Positions 27,162 to 36,455 of a stretch of 64,000 nt of DNA are shown in pieces. The DNA is from Pseudomonas sp. SJZ074 (GTDB lineage: Bacteria; Pseudomonadota; Gammaproteobacteria; Pseudomonadales; Pseudomonadaceae): NCBI RefSeq assembly GCF_007828215.1, contig NZ_VIUE01000007.1, positions 124,001 to 188,000 on the forward strand. Reading direction: 5' to 3'. Under the pieces are notes generated by a model. The model was not told the DNA's origin. It searched no databases and worked only from the letters and a program-made list of their open reading frames with translations. A program made the position numbers and the translations under genes. Every line of letters starts with the position of its first letter. Position 1 is the stretch's first letter.

Positions 27162-27955
27162 TATTGAGTGACGTCAGCGCTGAAGTATTTTTGCGAAAGC
27201 TCTTTCAGCTTGCCGTTGGCGCGCAGCTTGTCGATCGCCTTGTTTACCGCGTCCAGCAGTTCAGGTTCGTCTTTGCGCAGGGCAATCCCGGCTTCCTGGC
27301 GAGAGAACGCTTCGCCGGCGGCGGCAGTGTCCTTGGCTTTCTTGGCGTATTCCAAGGCGGCGAGACGGTCGATCAGGATGGCGTCGATACGGCCGACACG
27401 CAGGTCCTGGAACTTGGTCGGATCATCTTCGTAGGTGCGCACGTCAGCACCCGGTACGTTGGCCTTGACCCACTGCTCGTAGTTGGTGCCCAGACCCACG
27501 CCGACTTTCTTGCCCGCAAGGTCAGCGGCGGTCTTGATGCTGTCTTTGTTCTTGGTCAGGGTCAGTGCCTGGATCCCGGAAACGGTATACGGCTTGGAGA
27601 AGTTGTACTTCTTCTTGCGCTCTTCGGAAATGGTCACCTGGTTGATCACCGCGTCCAGACGCTTGGACTCCAGCGCCGCAAGAATGCCGTCCCATTTGGT
27701 TGGCTGCAGCTGGACCTTCACCCCCAGCTCCTCGGCCAGGGCTTCGGAAAACTCCACTTCGAAACCGGCCAGCTTGCCGTCGGCATCGACGAAGCTGAAC
27801 GGTGGATAAGTGCCTTCCAGGCCGACGTTGATCACGCCCGCATCCTTGATTTTTTGCAGTTGCTCACCGGCAGTTGCTTGCCCCAGCAGGCCCGCGCTCA
27901 ATGCCAGGCCCAGCGAACCGATCAACAGGTTGCGACGTAATGCGGAAAAATTCAT
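27161..27955 (-). CDS. tcyJ: Cystine-binding periplasmic protein
   Basis: A 264-residue family-3 solute-binding protein with a signal peptide (LLIGSLGLALSAGLLGQATA-GEQ). Lobe 1 has VGLEGTYPPFSFVDADGKLA and lobe 2 has AADLAGKKVGVGLGTNYEQW, as in TcyJ/FliY. The start MNFSALRR at 27955 is chosen over a longer frame because the signal peptide begins there. First gene of tcyJLN. The region upstream is AT-rich with palindromic half-sites. Confidence 0.92.
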   Translation of the reverse strand: MNFSALRRNLLIGSLGLALSAGLLGQATAGEQLQKIKDAGVINVGLEGTYPPFSFVDADGKLAGFEVEFSEALAEELGVKVQLQPTKWDGILAALESKRLDAVINQVTISEERKKKYNFSKPYTVSGIQALTLTKNKDSIKTAADLAGKKVGVGLGTNYEQWVKANVPGADVRTYEDDPTKFQDLRVGRIDAILIDRLAALEYAKKAKDTAAAGEAFSRQEAGIALRKDEPELLDAVNKAIDKLRANGKLKELSQKYFSADVTQ

Positions 27956-28158
27956 GACAAGCCCCTGTGTTTTCTTATGAAACATTATTTGGATGAAGAA
28001 GGCGTAGCCGCGATTCGAAAAGATTGCCACATCCTGCCTCAAAGCAGCTCGGGCGTCTCGCGGCAAATGCGCCTTCGGCGAAACTATAAGATGGGTTTTA
28101 TAGATTGGAAAATAATATTAAATCTTACAAATATTCCAATATGGAATGAGTTTTCAGT
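27956..28158. other. AT-rich control region upstream of tcyJ
   Basis: About 200 gene-free bases (300 including the adjoining REP pair) separate tcyJ from dcyD, so these are likely separate transcription units. The stretch 28,085-28,150 is strongly AT-rich and holds the palindromic half-sites listed separately. It presumably carries the tcyJLN promoter. Confidence 0.5.
28104..28147. promoter_or_regulatory. Clustered palindromic half-sites upstream of tcyJ
   Basis: ATTGGAA (28104-28110) is mirrored by TTCCAAT (28134-28140). The latter overlaps ATTCCA-ATA-TGGAAT (28133-28147), a second dyad. Three TGGAA/TTCCA half-sites in an AT-rich tract look like a LysR-type (CysB-like) binding region, which is inference. 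Confidence 0.45.
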
Positions 28159-28245
28159 GTAGGAGCGAGCCTGCTCGCGATGGCGGTGGGTCAGCCAAAT
28201 TTATCTTACTGACCCACCGCCTTCGCGAGCAGGCTCGCTCCCACA
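28159..28245. repeat. REP inverted pair
   Basis: GTAGGAGCGAGCCTGCTCGC and CGCGAGCAGGCTCGCTCCCAC are separated by about 40 bases, with symmetric flanks GGCGGTGGGTCAG/CTGACCCACCGCC. They lie between dcyD and tcyJ. Confidence 0.9.
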
Positions 28246-28255
28246 GGGGATCTTC

Positions 28256-29254
28256 TCAGACCTTAAACGCTGCGTTGTAGGCAAACAACGCCGGGGCCCC
28301 GCCGGTGTGCAGGAAGATGATCGGCCCCTCGTCGAAGCGGTCGCGGCCGATGCCATCGAGCAAGCCCGCCATGGCCTTGCCGGTGTAGACCGGATCCAGC
28401 AACAGGCCTTCGAGACTGGCCAGTAGCTTGACCGCTGCCAGCGTACCGGCGTTCGGCTCGCCGTAGCGTGGGGCGAAATACTCATCCCACAGGTTCACCT
28501 TGAAGGCCTGCGGAAGCGCCACTTCAAGCAGATGGGCGACGCGTTCGGCAAGCCCCTGGACCTTAGGGAACTGATCTTCCTCGCTGCGCGAAACCGTTAC
28601 GCCAACCACTGGAAGTTGCGGCAGGGTTTCACTCAAGGCCAGAGCCAGGCCGCTGTGAGTGCCGGCACTGCCCGAGGCCAGCACCACGGCGGCGAAATCC
28701 AGGCCGGTGTCTTTGATCTGCTCGGCCAGCTCCAGGCCGGCGCGCACGTACCCCAATGCACCCAAGGCGTTTGAGCCACCAATCGGCACCAGGTACGGCT
28801 TCTTGCCGTTGTTGCGCAATCGGGCAGCCAGGGCCTGCAGTTGCTCGTCGGCGTTATCCAGGTTTTCCACCCGTTCGACCTTGGCGTCGAACAGCTCCAG
28901 CAATAATCGGTTGCCATTGCCCAGGTAATTGGCGTCCTCGGTGCCGATGGGATTTTCCAGCAGCGCCACGCAACCCAGGCCCAGCCTGGCTGCCAGTGCA
29001 GCGGTCTGGCGCACATGGTTGGACTGGATCGCACCGGCGGTAATCAGGGTGTCGGCTCCCTGGGCCAAGGCGTCGGCGGCGAGATATTCGAGCTTGCGCA
29101 ATTTGTTGCCGCCCAGGGCCAGGGGCGTCAGGTCGTCGCGCTTGATGTAAAGGTCGCGGCCGAGCCAGGTGGAGAGGCGTTCGAGTTTTTCCAGCGGTGT
29201 CGGATGGCCGAGCAGGTCGAGGCGGTTAAAGCGGGACAGCTGTTGTTTGATCAT
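28256..29254 (-). CDS. dcyD: D-cysteine desulfhydrase
   Basis: PLP enzyme of the ACC deaminase family that breaks D-cysteine into pyruvate, sulfide and ammonia. The 332 residues show the PLP lysine in [45 protein letters not shown] and [12 protein letters not shown]. Its placement before tcyJLN matches the E. coli cystine cluster and favours DcyD over ACC deaminase. The start [11 protein letters not shown] at 29254 agrees with family length. Confidence 0.92.
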   Translation of the reverse strand: MIKQQLSRFNRLDLLGHPTPLEKLERLSTWLGRDLYIKRDDLTPLALGGNKLRKLEYLAADALAQGADTLITAGAIQSNHVRQTAALAARLGLGCVALLENPIGTEDANYLGNGNRLLLELFDAKVERVENLDNADEQLQALAARLRNNGKKPYLVPIGGSNALGALGYVRAGLELAEQIKDTGLDFAAVVLASGSAGTHSGLALALSETLPQLPVVGVTVSRSEEDQFPKVQGLAERVAHLLEVALPQAFKVNLWDEYFAPRYGEPNAGTLAAVKLLASLEGLLLDPVYTGKAMAGLLDGIGRDRFDEGPIIFLHTGGAPALFAYNAAFKV

Positions 29255-29611
29255 GAGTCCGTACTGGTTGTAGGCAATGCCTGGACTATAGGCAGGGTGG
29301 GTATGGGTGGGCAACTGGCAATCGTTTAGCGGGGAGTAAGACGATTGGATTGCCGAGCAACGCTGGACCTATGGGAGCGGGTGTGGTCTGCAGCTACTGA
29401 ACGAATATTCCCCAGGAAACGTCATACCCTTCCATAGGTGTAGGAAACGTGCCGTCGGGCCCGGTGATTAGTCCTTAGCTGCCTATTCATGTTTAAATTG
29501 AACGGTCATTCAAGTTAAACCATTGGTTTGCTGCCCGCTCACAACTGGAGGCTTGCCTTTGCCGAGTCCGTTATCGACTTTCACGTTTTTGCACGTCGGA
29601 GTGCTTCGTTC
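29255..29611. other. Divergent control region between dcyD and betT
   Basis: Gene-free. It contains a half REP-like fragment (GGGAGCGGGTG at about 29,371) and a strong 30-bp dyad at 29,491-29,520. No open frame with a plausible start is seen. Confidence 0.6.
29491..29520. promoter_or_regulatory. 30-bp dyad upstream of betT, candidate BetI operator
   Basis: Outer arms GTTTAA/TTAAAC and inner arms TTGAA/TTCAA are nested symmetrically around CGGTCA, about 90-120 bases before the betT start. The nested TTGAAC-type dyad is what a TetR-family repressor such as BetI would need. Choline control of betT by BetI is established knowledge, and the assignment of this site is inference. Confidence 0.6.
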
Positions 29612-31612
29612 ATGAGTGCTTCGTCCCTTCCACCCAGCGGCCTGGTCCGCATGAATCCGCCGGTGTTTTACTTCGCGGCGACCTTTATCCTGTTGTTCGG
29701 CCTGGTGGTGATTGCCATGCCCGAGCAAGCCGGCGCCTGGTTGCTGGCGGCCCAGAACTGGGCGGCCAATACGGTCGGCTGGTATTACCTGCTGGCGATG
29801 GCCCTGTATCTGGTCTTCGTGGTGGTCACCGCCTTATCCGGCTACGGCAAGATCAAGCTCGGTGCCGACCACGACGAGCCTGAATTCAGTTACCTGTCCT
29901 GGGCCGGCATGTTGTTCGCCGCCGGGATCAGCATCACCTTGTTCTTCTTCTGCGTCTCCGAGCCGCTGACGCATCTGGCGCAACCACCCCAGGGTGAGGC
30001 CGGAACCGCCGATGCGGCGCGCCAGGCCATGCAGATACTGTTCCTGCATTGGGGCCTGCACGGCTGGGGCGTGTTCGCGTTTGTCGGCATGGCCCTGGCT
30101 TACTTTGCCTATCGGCATAATCTGCCGCTGGCCCTGCGTTCTGCGTTGTATCCGCTGATCGGCAAACGTATCAATGGCCCCATCGGCTATGCCGTCGACG
30201 GCTTCGGCATCATCGCGACCGTGTTCGGCCTCGGCGCCGATATGGGGTTTGGGGTCCTGCACCTCAATTCCGGTCTCGATTACCTGCTGGGCATCCCTCA
30301 TACCCAATGGATTCAGGTGGGCCTGATCGCGCTGATGATGGGAGCGGCGATCATCGTGGCGGTGGCGGGCGTCGATAAAGGCGTGCGGGTCATGTCCGAC
30401 ATCAACATGCTGCTGGCCTGCGCGCTGTTGCTGTTCGTGCTGTTCGCCGGGCCCACCCAGCATTTGCTCAACACCCTGATCCAGAACGTGGGCGATTACC
30501 TCGGCGCCCTGCCGATGAAAAGCTTCGACCTGTATGCCTACGACAAACCCAGCGACTGGCTGGGGGGCTGGACGGTGTTCTATTGGGCCTGGTGGATCGC
30601 CTGGTCGCCGTTCGTGGGGCTGTTCATCGCGCGGATTTCCCGTGGTCGGACCATCCGTGAGTTCGTGTTCGGCGTGTTGCTGATTCCCCTGGGTTTCACC
30701 CTCGCCTGGATGTCGATCTTCGGTAACAGCGCCATCGACCAGGTGCTCAACCACGGCATGAGCGCCCTGGGCATGTCAGCCCTGGACAATCCGTCGATGA
30801 GTCTTTACCTGCTGCTGGAAACCTATCCATGGAGCAAGACGGTCATCGCGGTCACGGTGTTCATCAGCTTCGTGTTCTTTGTCACCTCGGCCGACTCCGG
30901 CACCGTGGTGCTTTCAACGCTCTCGGCCAAGGGCGGCAACCCCGATGAGGACGGGCCGAAATGGCTGCGGGTGTTCTGGGGGGCGATGACCGCCCTGGTG
31001 ACCAGCGCGCTGTTGTTCTCCGGCAGCATCGATGCGTTGAAGTCGGCGGTTGTACTGACTTCGTTGCCATTCTCGCTGATCCTGTTGTTGATGATGTGGG
31101 GCCTGCACAAGGCGTTTCACCTCGAGTCCCAGAAACAGATCGCGCAACTGCATTCCCTGGCGCCGGTGTCGGGTTCGCGGCGAGGCAAAGGCGGCTGGCG
31201 CCAGCGCTTGAGCCAGGCGGTGCATTTCCCGTCCCGGGACGAGGTCTATCGCTTCCTCGACACCACGGTGCGTCCGGCGGTTGAGGACGTGAAGGCAGTG
31301 TTCGCCGAGAAGGGGCTGACGGTGATGACCCAGCCCGACCCGGCCAACGACAGCGTCAGCCTGGAAATCGGCCATGGCGAGCAGCACCCGTTCATTTACC
31401 AGGTGCAGATGCGCGGCTACTTCACGCCATCCTTCGCCCGAGGCGGCATGGGCTCCAAGCAGATCAACAACCGTCGTTACTACCGCGCCGAGGTGCATTT
31501 GAGCGAAGGCAGCCAGGACTACGACCTGGTGGGCTATACCAGGGAGCAGGTCATCAACGACATCCTCGATCAGTACGAGCGGCACATGCAGTTCCTGCAC
31601 CTGGTGCGCTGA
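29612..31612 (+). CDS. betT: BCCT-family choline transporter
   Basis: A 666-residue sodium- or proton-coupled betaine/choline/carnitine transporter with twelve hydrophobic spans and the family signature in VFYWAWWIAWSPFVGLFIAR, followed by ISRGRTIREFVFG. A cytoplasmic C-terminal extension of roughly 150 residues after the last span matches BetT of Pseudomonas, where the tail senses osmotic strength. I start at MSASSLPPSG (29612). A later ATG (MNPPVFYFA) lacks a ribosome-binding site. The bet catabolic genes are not in this window. Confidence 0.9.
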   Translation: MSASSLPPSGLVRMNPPVFYFAATFILLFGLVVIAMPEQAGAWLLAAQNWAANTVGWYYLLAMALYLVFVVVTALSGYGKIKLGADHDEPEFSYLSWAGMLFAAGISITLFFFCVSEPLTHLAQPPQGEAGTADAARQAMQILFLHWGLHGWGVFAFVGMALAYFAYRHNLPLALRSALYPLIGKRINGPIGYAVDGFGIIATVFGLGADMGFGVLHLNSGLDYLLGIPHTQWIQVGLIALMMGAAIIVAVAGVDKGVRVMSDINMLLACALLLFVLFAGPTQHLLNTLIQNVGDYLGALPMKSFDLYAYDKPSDWLGGWTVFYWAWWIAWSPFVGLFIARISRGRTIREFVFGVLLIPLGFTLAWMSIFGNSAIDQVLNHGMSALGMSALDNPSMSLYLLLETYPWSKTVIAVTVFISFVFFVTSADSGTVVLSTLSAKGGNPDEDGPKWLRVFWGAMTALVTSALLFSGSIDALKSAVVLTSLPFSLILLLMMWGLHKAFHLESQKQIAQLHSLAPVSGSRRGKGGWRQRLSQAVHFPSRDEVYRFLDTTVRPAVEDVKAVFAEKGLTVMTQPDPANDSVSLEIGHGEQHPFIYQVQMRGYFTPSFARGGMGSKQINNRRYYRAEVHLSEGSQDYDLVGYTREQVINDILDQYERHMQFLHLVR

Positions 31613-31623
31613 CCGGGGGCGTC

Positions 31624-32364
31624 TCAGACAAGCCCGCCGTTGGCCCGCAGGATCTGGCCATTCACCCAGCCGGCGGCCGGGCTCACCAGGAAGGAGAGGA
31701 CGCTGGCGATGTCTTCCGGCTGGCCGAGGCGCTCCAGGGGCGGCATCTTGGCGTACTGCTGGATCTGCTCTTCGCTTTTGCCATGCATGAACAGTTCGGT
31801 CGCCACCGGGCCGGGCGCGATGGCATTGACCGTGATCTGACGGCCGCGCAGCTCCTTGGCGAACACCTGGGTCAGCGATTCCACCGCCGCCTTGCTGGCG
31901 ATGTACACCGAATAGCCGGGCAGGTTCAGGCCAACGGTACTGCTGGAAAAGTTCACGATGCGGCCGCCATCGTTCAGGCGGGTCGCGGCTTCGCGCAAGG
32001 TGTTGAACGTACCCCGGGTGTTGATCGCGAAGGTCTGGTCGAACAATTCGTCGCTGTGTTGCGCCAGGGGCATCACCTGCAAGATGCCGGCGTTGTTGAC
32101 CAGTACATCGGCCTTGCCCAGCTGTGCTTCCGTCTCATCGAACATCCGGCGAACGTCGGTGGCGGAGGAAACGTCGGCCTTGATCGCAATGGCCCGGTGA
32201 CCGGCCTGGCGCAACTGCACCACCAGTTTCGACGCTTCGGTAGCACTGTTGGCATAGTTGATGGCGACAGCGAAGCCGTCGTGGGCCAATTGCTTGGCAA
32301 TTTCAGCACCGATGCCGCGGGAGGCTCCGGTGACGATGGCTACTTTGGCGGTTTGAGTCGACAT
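31624..32364 (-). CDS. SDR family oxidoreductase
   Basis: A 246-residue short-chain dehydrogenase of the classical type: cofactor loop TGASRGIGAEIAKQL (residues 13-27), LVNNAGIL, catalytic Ser in NFSSSTVGL, YxxxK as YIASK, and INAIAPGPVATELF. The Arg after the glycine loop favours NADP. Substrate unknown. It is divergent from the LysR gene at 32,482 with 117 bases between, the usual layout of a LysR regulator and its target. It ends 12 bases from betT, on the opposite strand. Confidence 0.9.
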   Translation of the reverse strand: MSTQTAKVAIVTGASRGIGAEIAKQLAHDGFAVAINYANSATEASKLVVQLRQAGHRAIAIKADVSSATDVRRMFDETEAQLGKADVLVNNAGILQVMPLAQHSDELFDQTFAINTRGTFNTLREAATRLNDGGRIVNFSSSTVGLNLPGYSVYIASKAAVESLTQVFAKELRGRQITVNAIAPGPVATELFMHGKSEEQIQQYAKMPPLERLGQPEDIASVLSFLVSPAAGWVNGQILRANGGLV

Positions 32365-32481
32365 GGCTGTTTCCTTCGTTGAGTGGGATGAGGCCAGATT
32401 CACATGTTTACGTAGAGCGATAAATGCACGAGAGTTGCCTTGACTGTTCAATAATCACCAACAATCAGAGCGCGCCGTTCC

Positions 32482-33372
32482 ATGGATCAAATCAAGGCGA
32501 TGAAGGTGTTCGTACGTATCTACGAGCGCAGCAGTTTTACCCTGGCCGCCGATGACCTGAACCTGCCCCGCGCCACGCTGACTCATACCCTCAATCAGTT
32601 CGAAGCCTGGCTGGGTGTACGTCTGTTGGAGCGCAGCACCCGCAAGGTGCGGCCGACGCTGGACGGCGAGGCCTATTACCCGCGTTGTGTGCAATTGCTG
32701 GCAGAGCTTGAAGAGGCCGAGTTGGCGTTTCGCAGCGTGGCGCCCAAGGGGCGGCTGCGGGTGGACTTGCACGGGACCCTGGCCCGGCATTTCGTGATTC
32801 CGGCCCTGCCGCAATTCATGGCCCGTTACCCCGATATCGAGTTGTCCATCAGCGAGGCCGATCGTTTCGTCGACCTGATCGGCGAAGGGATCGATTGCGT
32901 GCTGCGGGCCGGCACGCTGGGTGATTCATCATTGATTGGCCGGCGTGTCGCCACCCTGCGCCAGATCACGTGCGCCAGCCCCGCCTATTTACGCCAGTAC
33001 GGCGAACCGAAGAACCTCGACGACCTGAGCCGGCACCGGGCGGTGAACTACGTGTCGCGAACCACCGCCAGACAATATCCGTTCGAGTTCATGGTTGAAG
33101 GCGAACTCAAGGAAGTGGCTATCGAGGGTGCGCTCTCTGTGTTCGGCGCCGAAATCTACGCCGCCTCGGCCATCGCCGGCCTGGGCCTGATCCAATGCCC
33201 GCACTATCGGATGGAAACGCAGATCCGGCAGGGCCTGGTCCAGGAAATCCTCATCGACACCCCTCCGCCGCCCATGCCGATCTCGGTGCTCTATCCACAC
33301 AACCGTCACCTGTCGCCGCGGGTGCGGGTGTTTGTGGATTGGGTGGCGGAAGTGTTTGCCGGGGCACGTTAG
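32482..33372 (+). CDS. LysR-family transcriptional regulator
   Basis: A 296-residue regulator with an N-terminal winged helix-turn-helix (MDQIKAMKVFVRIYERSSFT, RATLTHTLNQFEAWLGVRLL) and a C-terminal effector domain of the CrgA type (VDLHGTLARHFVIPALPQFM). It probably controls the divergent SDR gene. Members of this branch often govern a neighbouring oxidoreductase. The effector cannot be named. Confidence 0.92.
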   Translation: MDQIKAMKVFVRIYERSSFTLAADDLNLPRATLTHTLNQFEAWLGVRLLERSTRKVRPTLDGEAYYPRCVQLLAELEEAELAFRSVAPKGRLRVDLHGTLARHFVIPALPQFMARYPDIELSISEADRFVDLIGEGIDCVLRAGTLGDSSLIGRRVATLRQITCASPAYLRQYGEPKNLDDLSRHRAVNYVSRTTARQYPFEFMVEGELKEVAIEGALSVFGAEIYAASAIAGLGLIQCPHYRMETQIRQGLVQEILIDTPPPPMPISVLYPHNRHLSPRVRVFVDWVAEVFAGAR

Positions 33373-33406
33373 CGCTTATTTCAGGCTGAACATCGCTGCG
33401 CCGTCC

Positions 33407-33494
33407 GTGGGAGCGAGCCTGCTCGCGATGAGGTCTTGTCTGCCGACGTATCATCGCCTGTTCCGCCGCCATCGCGAGCAGGCTCGCTCCCACA
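33407..33494. repeat. REP inverted pair
   Basis: GTGGGAGCGAGCCTGCTCGC and its inverse GCGAGCAGGCTCGCTCCCAC are about 45 bases apart, between the LysR gene and the aldo/keto reductase gene. Confidence 0.9.
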
Positions 33495-33627
33495 TTGGAT
33501 CTCGCTGCGATCCTCTGGTGAAGATGAGTTTGCTTTCATGGTTACGATGCGAACTTTCGACCTGAACGATGCGTCTGTGAAATGTTAGCTTCTGCCATCC
33601 GCATCATCCCCGAACAGAGAGCCTTCG

Positions 33628-34665
33628 ATGACCTACATCGCTGCTGAAAACCGCTACGAGTCCATTCCCTATCGCCGCGTTGGTCGCAGCGGGCTGGTGT
33701 TGCCGGCGTTGTCGCTGGGGTTGTGGCACAACTTCGGCGACAGCACGCCGATCGACACCCAGCGTGCCTTGCTGCGCACGGCGTTTGATCTGGGCATCAA
33801 CCACTTCGACCTGGCGAACAACTACGGCCCGCCCTACGGCAGCGCCGAGATCAATTTCGGTCGGTTGTTGCGTGAAGATTTCAAGCACTACCGCGACGAG
33901 TTGATCATCTCCAGCAAGGCCGGTTGGGACATGTGGCCCGGACCGTATGGCCAGGGCGGCGGGTCGCGCAAGTATGTGTTGGCCAGCCTCGACCAGAGCC
34001 TGAAACGGCTGGGGCTCGATTATGTGGATATCTTTTATTCCCACCGCTTCGATCCCGATACCCCGTTGGAAGAAACCGCCAGTGCCCTGGCGACAGCGGT
34101 GCAACAAGGCAAGGCGTTGTACGTCGGTATTTCGTCCTATTCCGGGGTGAAGACCCGGGAAATGGCGGCGCTGCTCAAGGAGTGGAAAATTCCTCTGCTG
34201 ATCCACCAGCCGGCCTACAACCTGCTCAACCGCTGGGTTGAAAAAGACCTGCTGGACGCCACCGACGAATTGGGTACCGGTGTGATCGCCTTTACCCCGC
34301 TGGCCCAGGGCCTGCTCACGGACAAGTACCTCAAGGGCATCCCGTCCGATGCTCGGGTCAATCGTCCGGGCGGCGGTTCGCTGCAAGCTTCGCACTTGTC
34401 GGAGGAGAACATCGCCCACGTACGCGCCCTCAACGAGATCGCCCGGCGACGCGGCCAAAGCCTGGCGCAAATGGCCCTGGCCTGGACCCTGCGCGATCCA
34501 CGGATCACGTCTGCCCTGATCGGCGCCAGCCGCCCGGAGCAGATTGTCGAGAACGTCGGGGCGCTGGAGAACCTGAACTTCAGTGCCGAGGAACTGGCGC
34601 AGATCGATCGGTTTGCCCAGGAGGGCGGTATCAATCTCTGGGAGAAGCCTTCGTCGGCGGAGTGA
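33628..34665 (+). CDS. Aldo/keto reductase, YghZ-like
   Basis: A 345-residue NADPH-dependent reductase of the AKR14 (YghZ/L-glyceraldehyde 3-phosphate reductase) group. It shows FDLANNYGPPYGSAEINFGR with the catalytic tyrosine, the catalytic lysine in IISSKAGWDMWPGPYG, DIFYSHRFDPDTP, and the NADPH tail contact ALIGASRPEQIVENV. YghZ detoxifies small aldehydes such as methylglyoxal in E. coli. Transcribed alone. Confidence 0.9.
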   Translation: MTYIAAENRYESIPYRRVGRSGLVLPALSLGLWHNFGDSTPIDTQRALLRTAFDLGINHFDLANNYGPPYGSAEINFGRLLREDFKHYRDELIISSKAGWDMWPGPYGQGGGSRKYVLASLDQSLKRLGLDYVDIFYSHRFDPDTPLEETASALATAVQQGKALYVGISSYSGVKTREMAALLKEWKIPLLIHQPAYNLLNRWVEKDLLDATDELGTGVIAFTPLAQGLLTDKYLKGIPSDARVNRPGGGSLQASHLSEENIAHVRALNEIARRRGQSLAQMALAWTLRDPRITSALIGASRPEQIVENVGALENLNFSAEELAQIDRFAQEGGINLWEKPSSAE

Positions 34666-34680
34666 CGCAACTCAACCCCT

Positions 34681-34708
34681 GTGGCGAGGGGATAAATTCC
34701 CTCGCCAC
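34681..34708. repeat. Short inverted repeat, GTGGCGAGGG family
   Basis: GTGGCGAGGG and CCCTCGCCAC flank GATAAATT. It lies between the convergent aldo/keto reductase gene and tauD and could end either transcript, although no T run follows. Confidence 0.7.
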
Positions 34709-34725
34709 GGTGGTTGCATAGCTGT

Positions 34726-35568
34726 TCAGCGGAAGAACGGCACATCCCCCAGCACTGTCGCCCGGTGCATCTCGCGTCGGGCAGGACGGTAGTCGTCCAC
34801 GGCGAAATGCTGGGTTACGCGGTTGTCCCAGAACGCTACGTCATTGACCTGCCAGCGCCAGCGGACGGTGAACTCCGGGCGGCTGGCGTGGGCGAACAGC
34901 AGCTTCAGGATGGCTTCGCTTTCGGTTTCGGACAGTTCATTGATGCGGGTGGTAAAACCTTCATTGACGAACAGCGACCGGCGCCCGCTTACCGGATGGG
35001 TGCGAACCACCGGATGTGACAGCGGTGGGTTTTTCCGTCGTGCTTCGTCCCAACGAGCCTGGTCCGCGGCGGTATGACCAAAGCGCTCCAGGGGAAAGGA
35101 TCGAGTGAAATCGTGGGTCGCAGTCAGGCCTTGCAGCATCTGCTTCAAGGGCGTCGAAAGGGCTTCATAAGCCGCGATGCCACTGGCCCACAAGGTATCG
35201 CCACCGAACGCCGGCAGCAGCTTGGCGCTGAGCACCGCGCCCATGGCCGGGGTCGGCAGGAAGGTCACGTCGGTATGCCAGACGGCGTTGTCGCGTACAT
35301 CGGTAACGGCCGTGTCGAGCACCAGCACTTCGGGCTGCCCGGGCACATTCGGATAGATGGGATGGACATGCAGGTCGCCAAAGCAGGCGGCGAAACGTGC
35401 CTGCTGGGCTGGGTCGATGGGCTGGTCCCGAAAGAACAGCACCTGGTGTTCGAGCAACGCTTGATCAATAAGATTGCGCTGTTCAACGCTCAGCGGCTGG
35501 CTGATGTCGATGCCGCTGATCTGCGCGCCGAGGGCGATGCTCAAAGGAGTGACGGTTGGGCGGTTCAT
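34726..35568 (-). CDS. tauD: Taurine dioxygenase
   Basis: Iron(II)/2-oxoglutarate dioxygenase that releases sulfite from taurine under sulfur limitation. The 280 residues carry the HxD iron ligands in [11 protein letters not shown] and the distal histidine with the 2-oxoglutarate arginine in the C-terminal [15 protein letters not shown]. The start [10 protein letters not shown] (35568) follows the tauC stop by 47 bases. Last gene of tauABCD. Confidence 0.95.
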   Translation of the reverse strand: MNRPTVTPLSIALGAQISGIDISQPLSVEQRNLIDQALLEHQVLFFRDQPIDPAQQARFAACFGDLHVHPIYPNVPGQPEVLVLDTAVTDVRDNAVWHTDVTFLPTPAMGAVLSAKLLPAFGGDTLWASGIAAYEALSTPLKQMLQGLTATHDFTRSFPLERFGHTAADQARWDEARRKNPPLSHPVVRTHPVSGRRSLFVNEGFTTRINELSETESEAILKLLFAHASRPEFTVRWRWQVNDVAFWDNRVTQHFAVDDYRPARREMHRATVLGDVPFFR

Positions 35569-35615
35569 CGTTGTTTTCCTGTGGAGCGCCGAATGGTTGG
35601 CGTGGTCATTCGATC

Positions 35616-36455
35616 TCAATGGGCCTGGCCATGCCACGGCACCAGCTTGTGTTGCAGGGCGCGCAGGCTCATTTCCATGGCGAAGGCGATGAGTGCGATG
35701 ACCAGGATCCCCAGCACCACCACGTCGGTGACCAGGAATTGCGCCGCTGACTGCACCATGAACCCCAGGCCGCTGGTGGCGGCGATCAACTCGGCGGCTA
35801 CCAATGTCGACCAGCCCACACCCAGGCCGATGCGAATGCCGGTGAGAATGTCGGGCAGGGCGCTGGGCAGGATCACATGGCGAATCAACTGTGCCGGTGT
35901 TGCGCCCAGGGACTGCGCGGCCCGTACCTTGGCCGGGTCGACCGTGCGTACGCCAGTGGCGGTGGCGATGGCGATCGGAGCGAAAATCGCCAGGTAGATC
36001 AGCAGCACCTTCGACAACTCACCGATGCCACACCAGATCACGATCAGCGGCAGGTAGGCCAGCGGCGGAATTGGCCGATAGAACTCGATCAATGGATCTA
36101 AGACGCCCCGGGCGATACGGCTGGAGCCGATGGCAATGCCCACCGGCACCGCCGTCAGCACGGCCAGCAACAGGCCCAGGCCGATCCGTCCGAGGCTCGC
36201 GCCCAGGTGCTGCCAGAGCGTGGCATCCATATAGCCGCTGGTCGCCAGCAGCCAGCCTTTTTGCAGCACGGCGGAAGGCGAGGGTAGGAACAACGGTTCG
36301 ACCAGCCCGCTCACCGTCACCACCCACCACAGGACCAGCAGCGTGATCAGGGTCAGGCCGCTGATCCATCGCGTACTCACGGGACGCCGGAAGCGGCGGG
36401 CTGGATCTCTGGCAAGGGTTTCGCTGGCCACCGCCGGGATTTCATAGCTGCTCAT
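35616..36455 (-). CDS. tauC: Taurine ABC transporter permease
   Basis: A 279-residue SsuC/TauC-type permease with six hydrophobic spans and the EAA-like loop [20 protein letters not shown]. Its ATG overlaps the tauB stop by four bases (ATGA), so translation is coupled. It imports taurine with TauA and TauB. The soluble N terminus of about 30 residues ([15 protein letters not shown]) is normal for the family. Confidence 0.94.
   Translation of the reverse strand: MSSYEIPAVASETLARDPARRFRRPVSTRWISGLTLITLLVLWWVVTVSGLVEPLFLPSPSAVLQKGWLLATSGYMDATLWQHLGASLGRIGLGLLLAVLTAVPVGIAIGSSRIARGVLDPLIEFYRPIPPLAYLPLIVIWCGIGELSKVLLIYLAIFAPIAIATATGVRTVDPAKVRAAQSLGATPAQLIRHVILPSALPDILTGIRIGLGVGWSTLVAAELIAATSGLGFMVQSAAQFLVTDVVVLGILVIALIAFAMEMSLRALQHKLVPWHGQAH

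Noticed and set aside
28256..29254. dcyD as ACC deaminase (acdS), a plant-growth trait
   Set aside because: The folds are the same, but adjacency to the cystine transporter tcyJLN favours D-cysteine desulfhydrase. Active-site residues that separate the two could not be aligned with certainty by eye.
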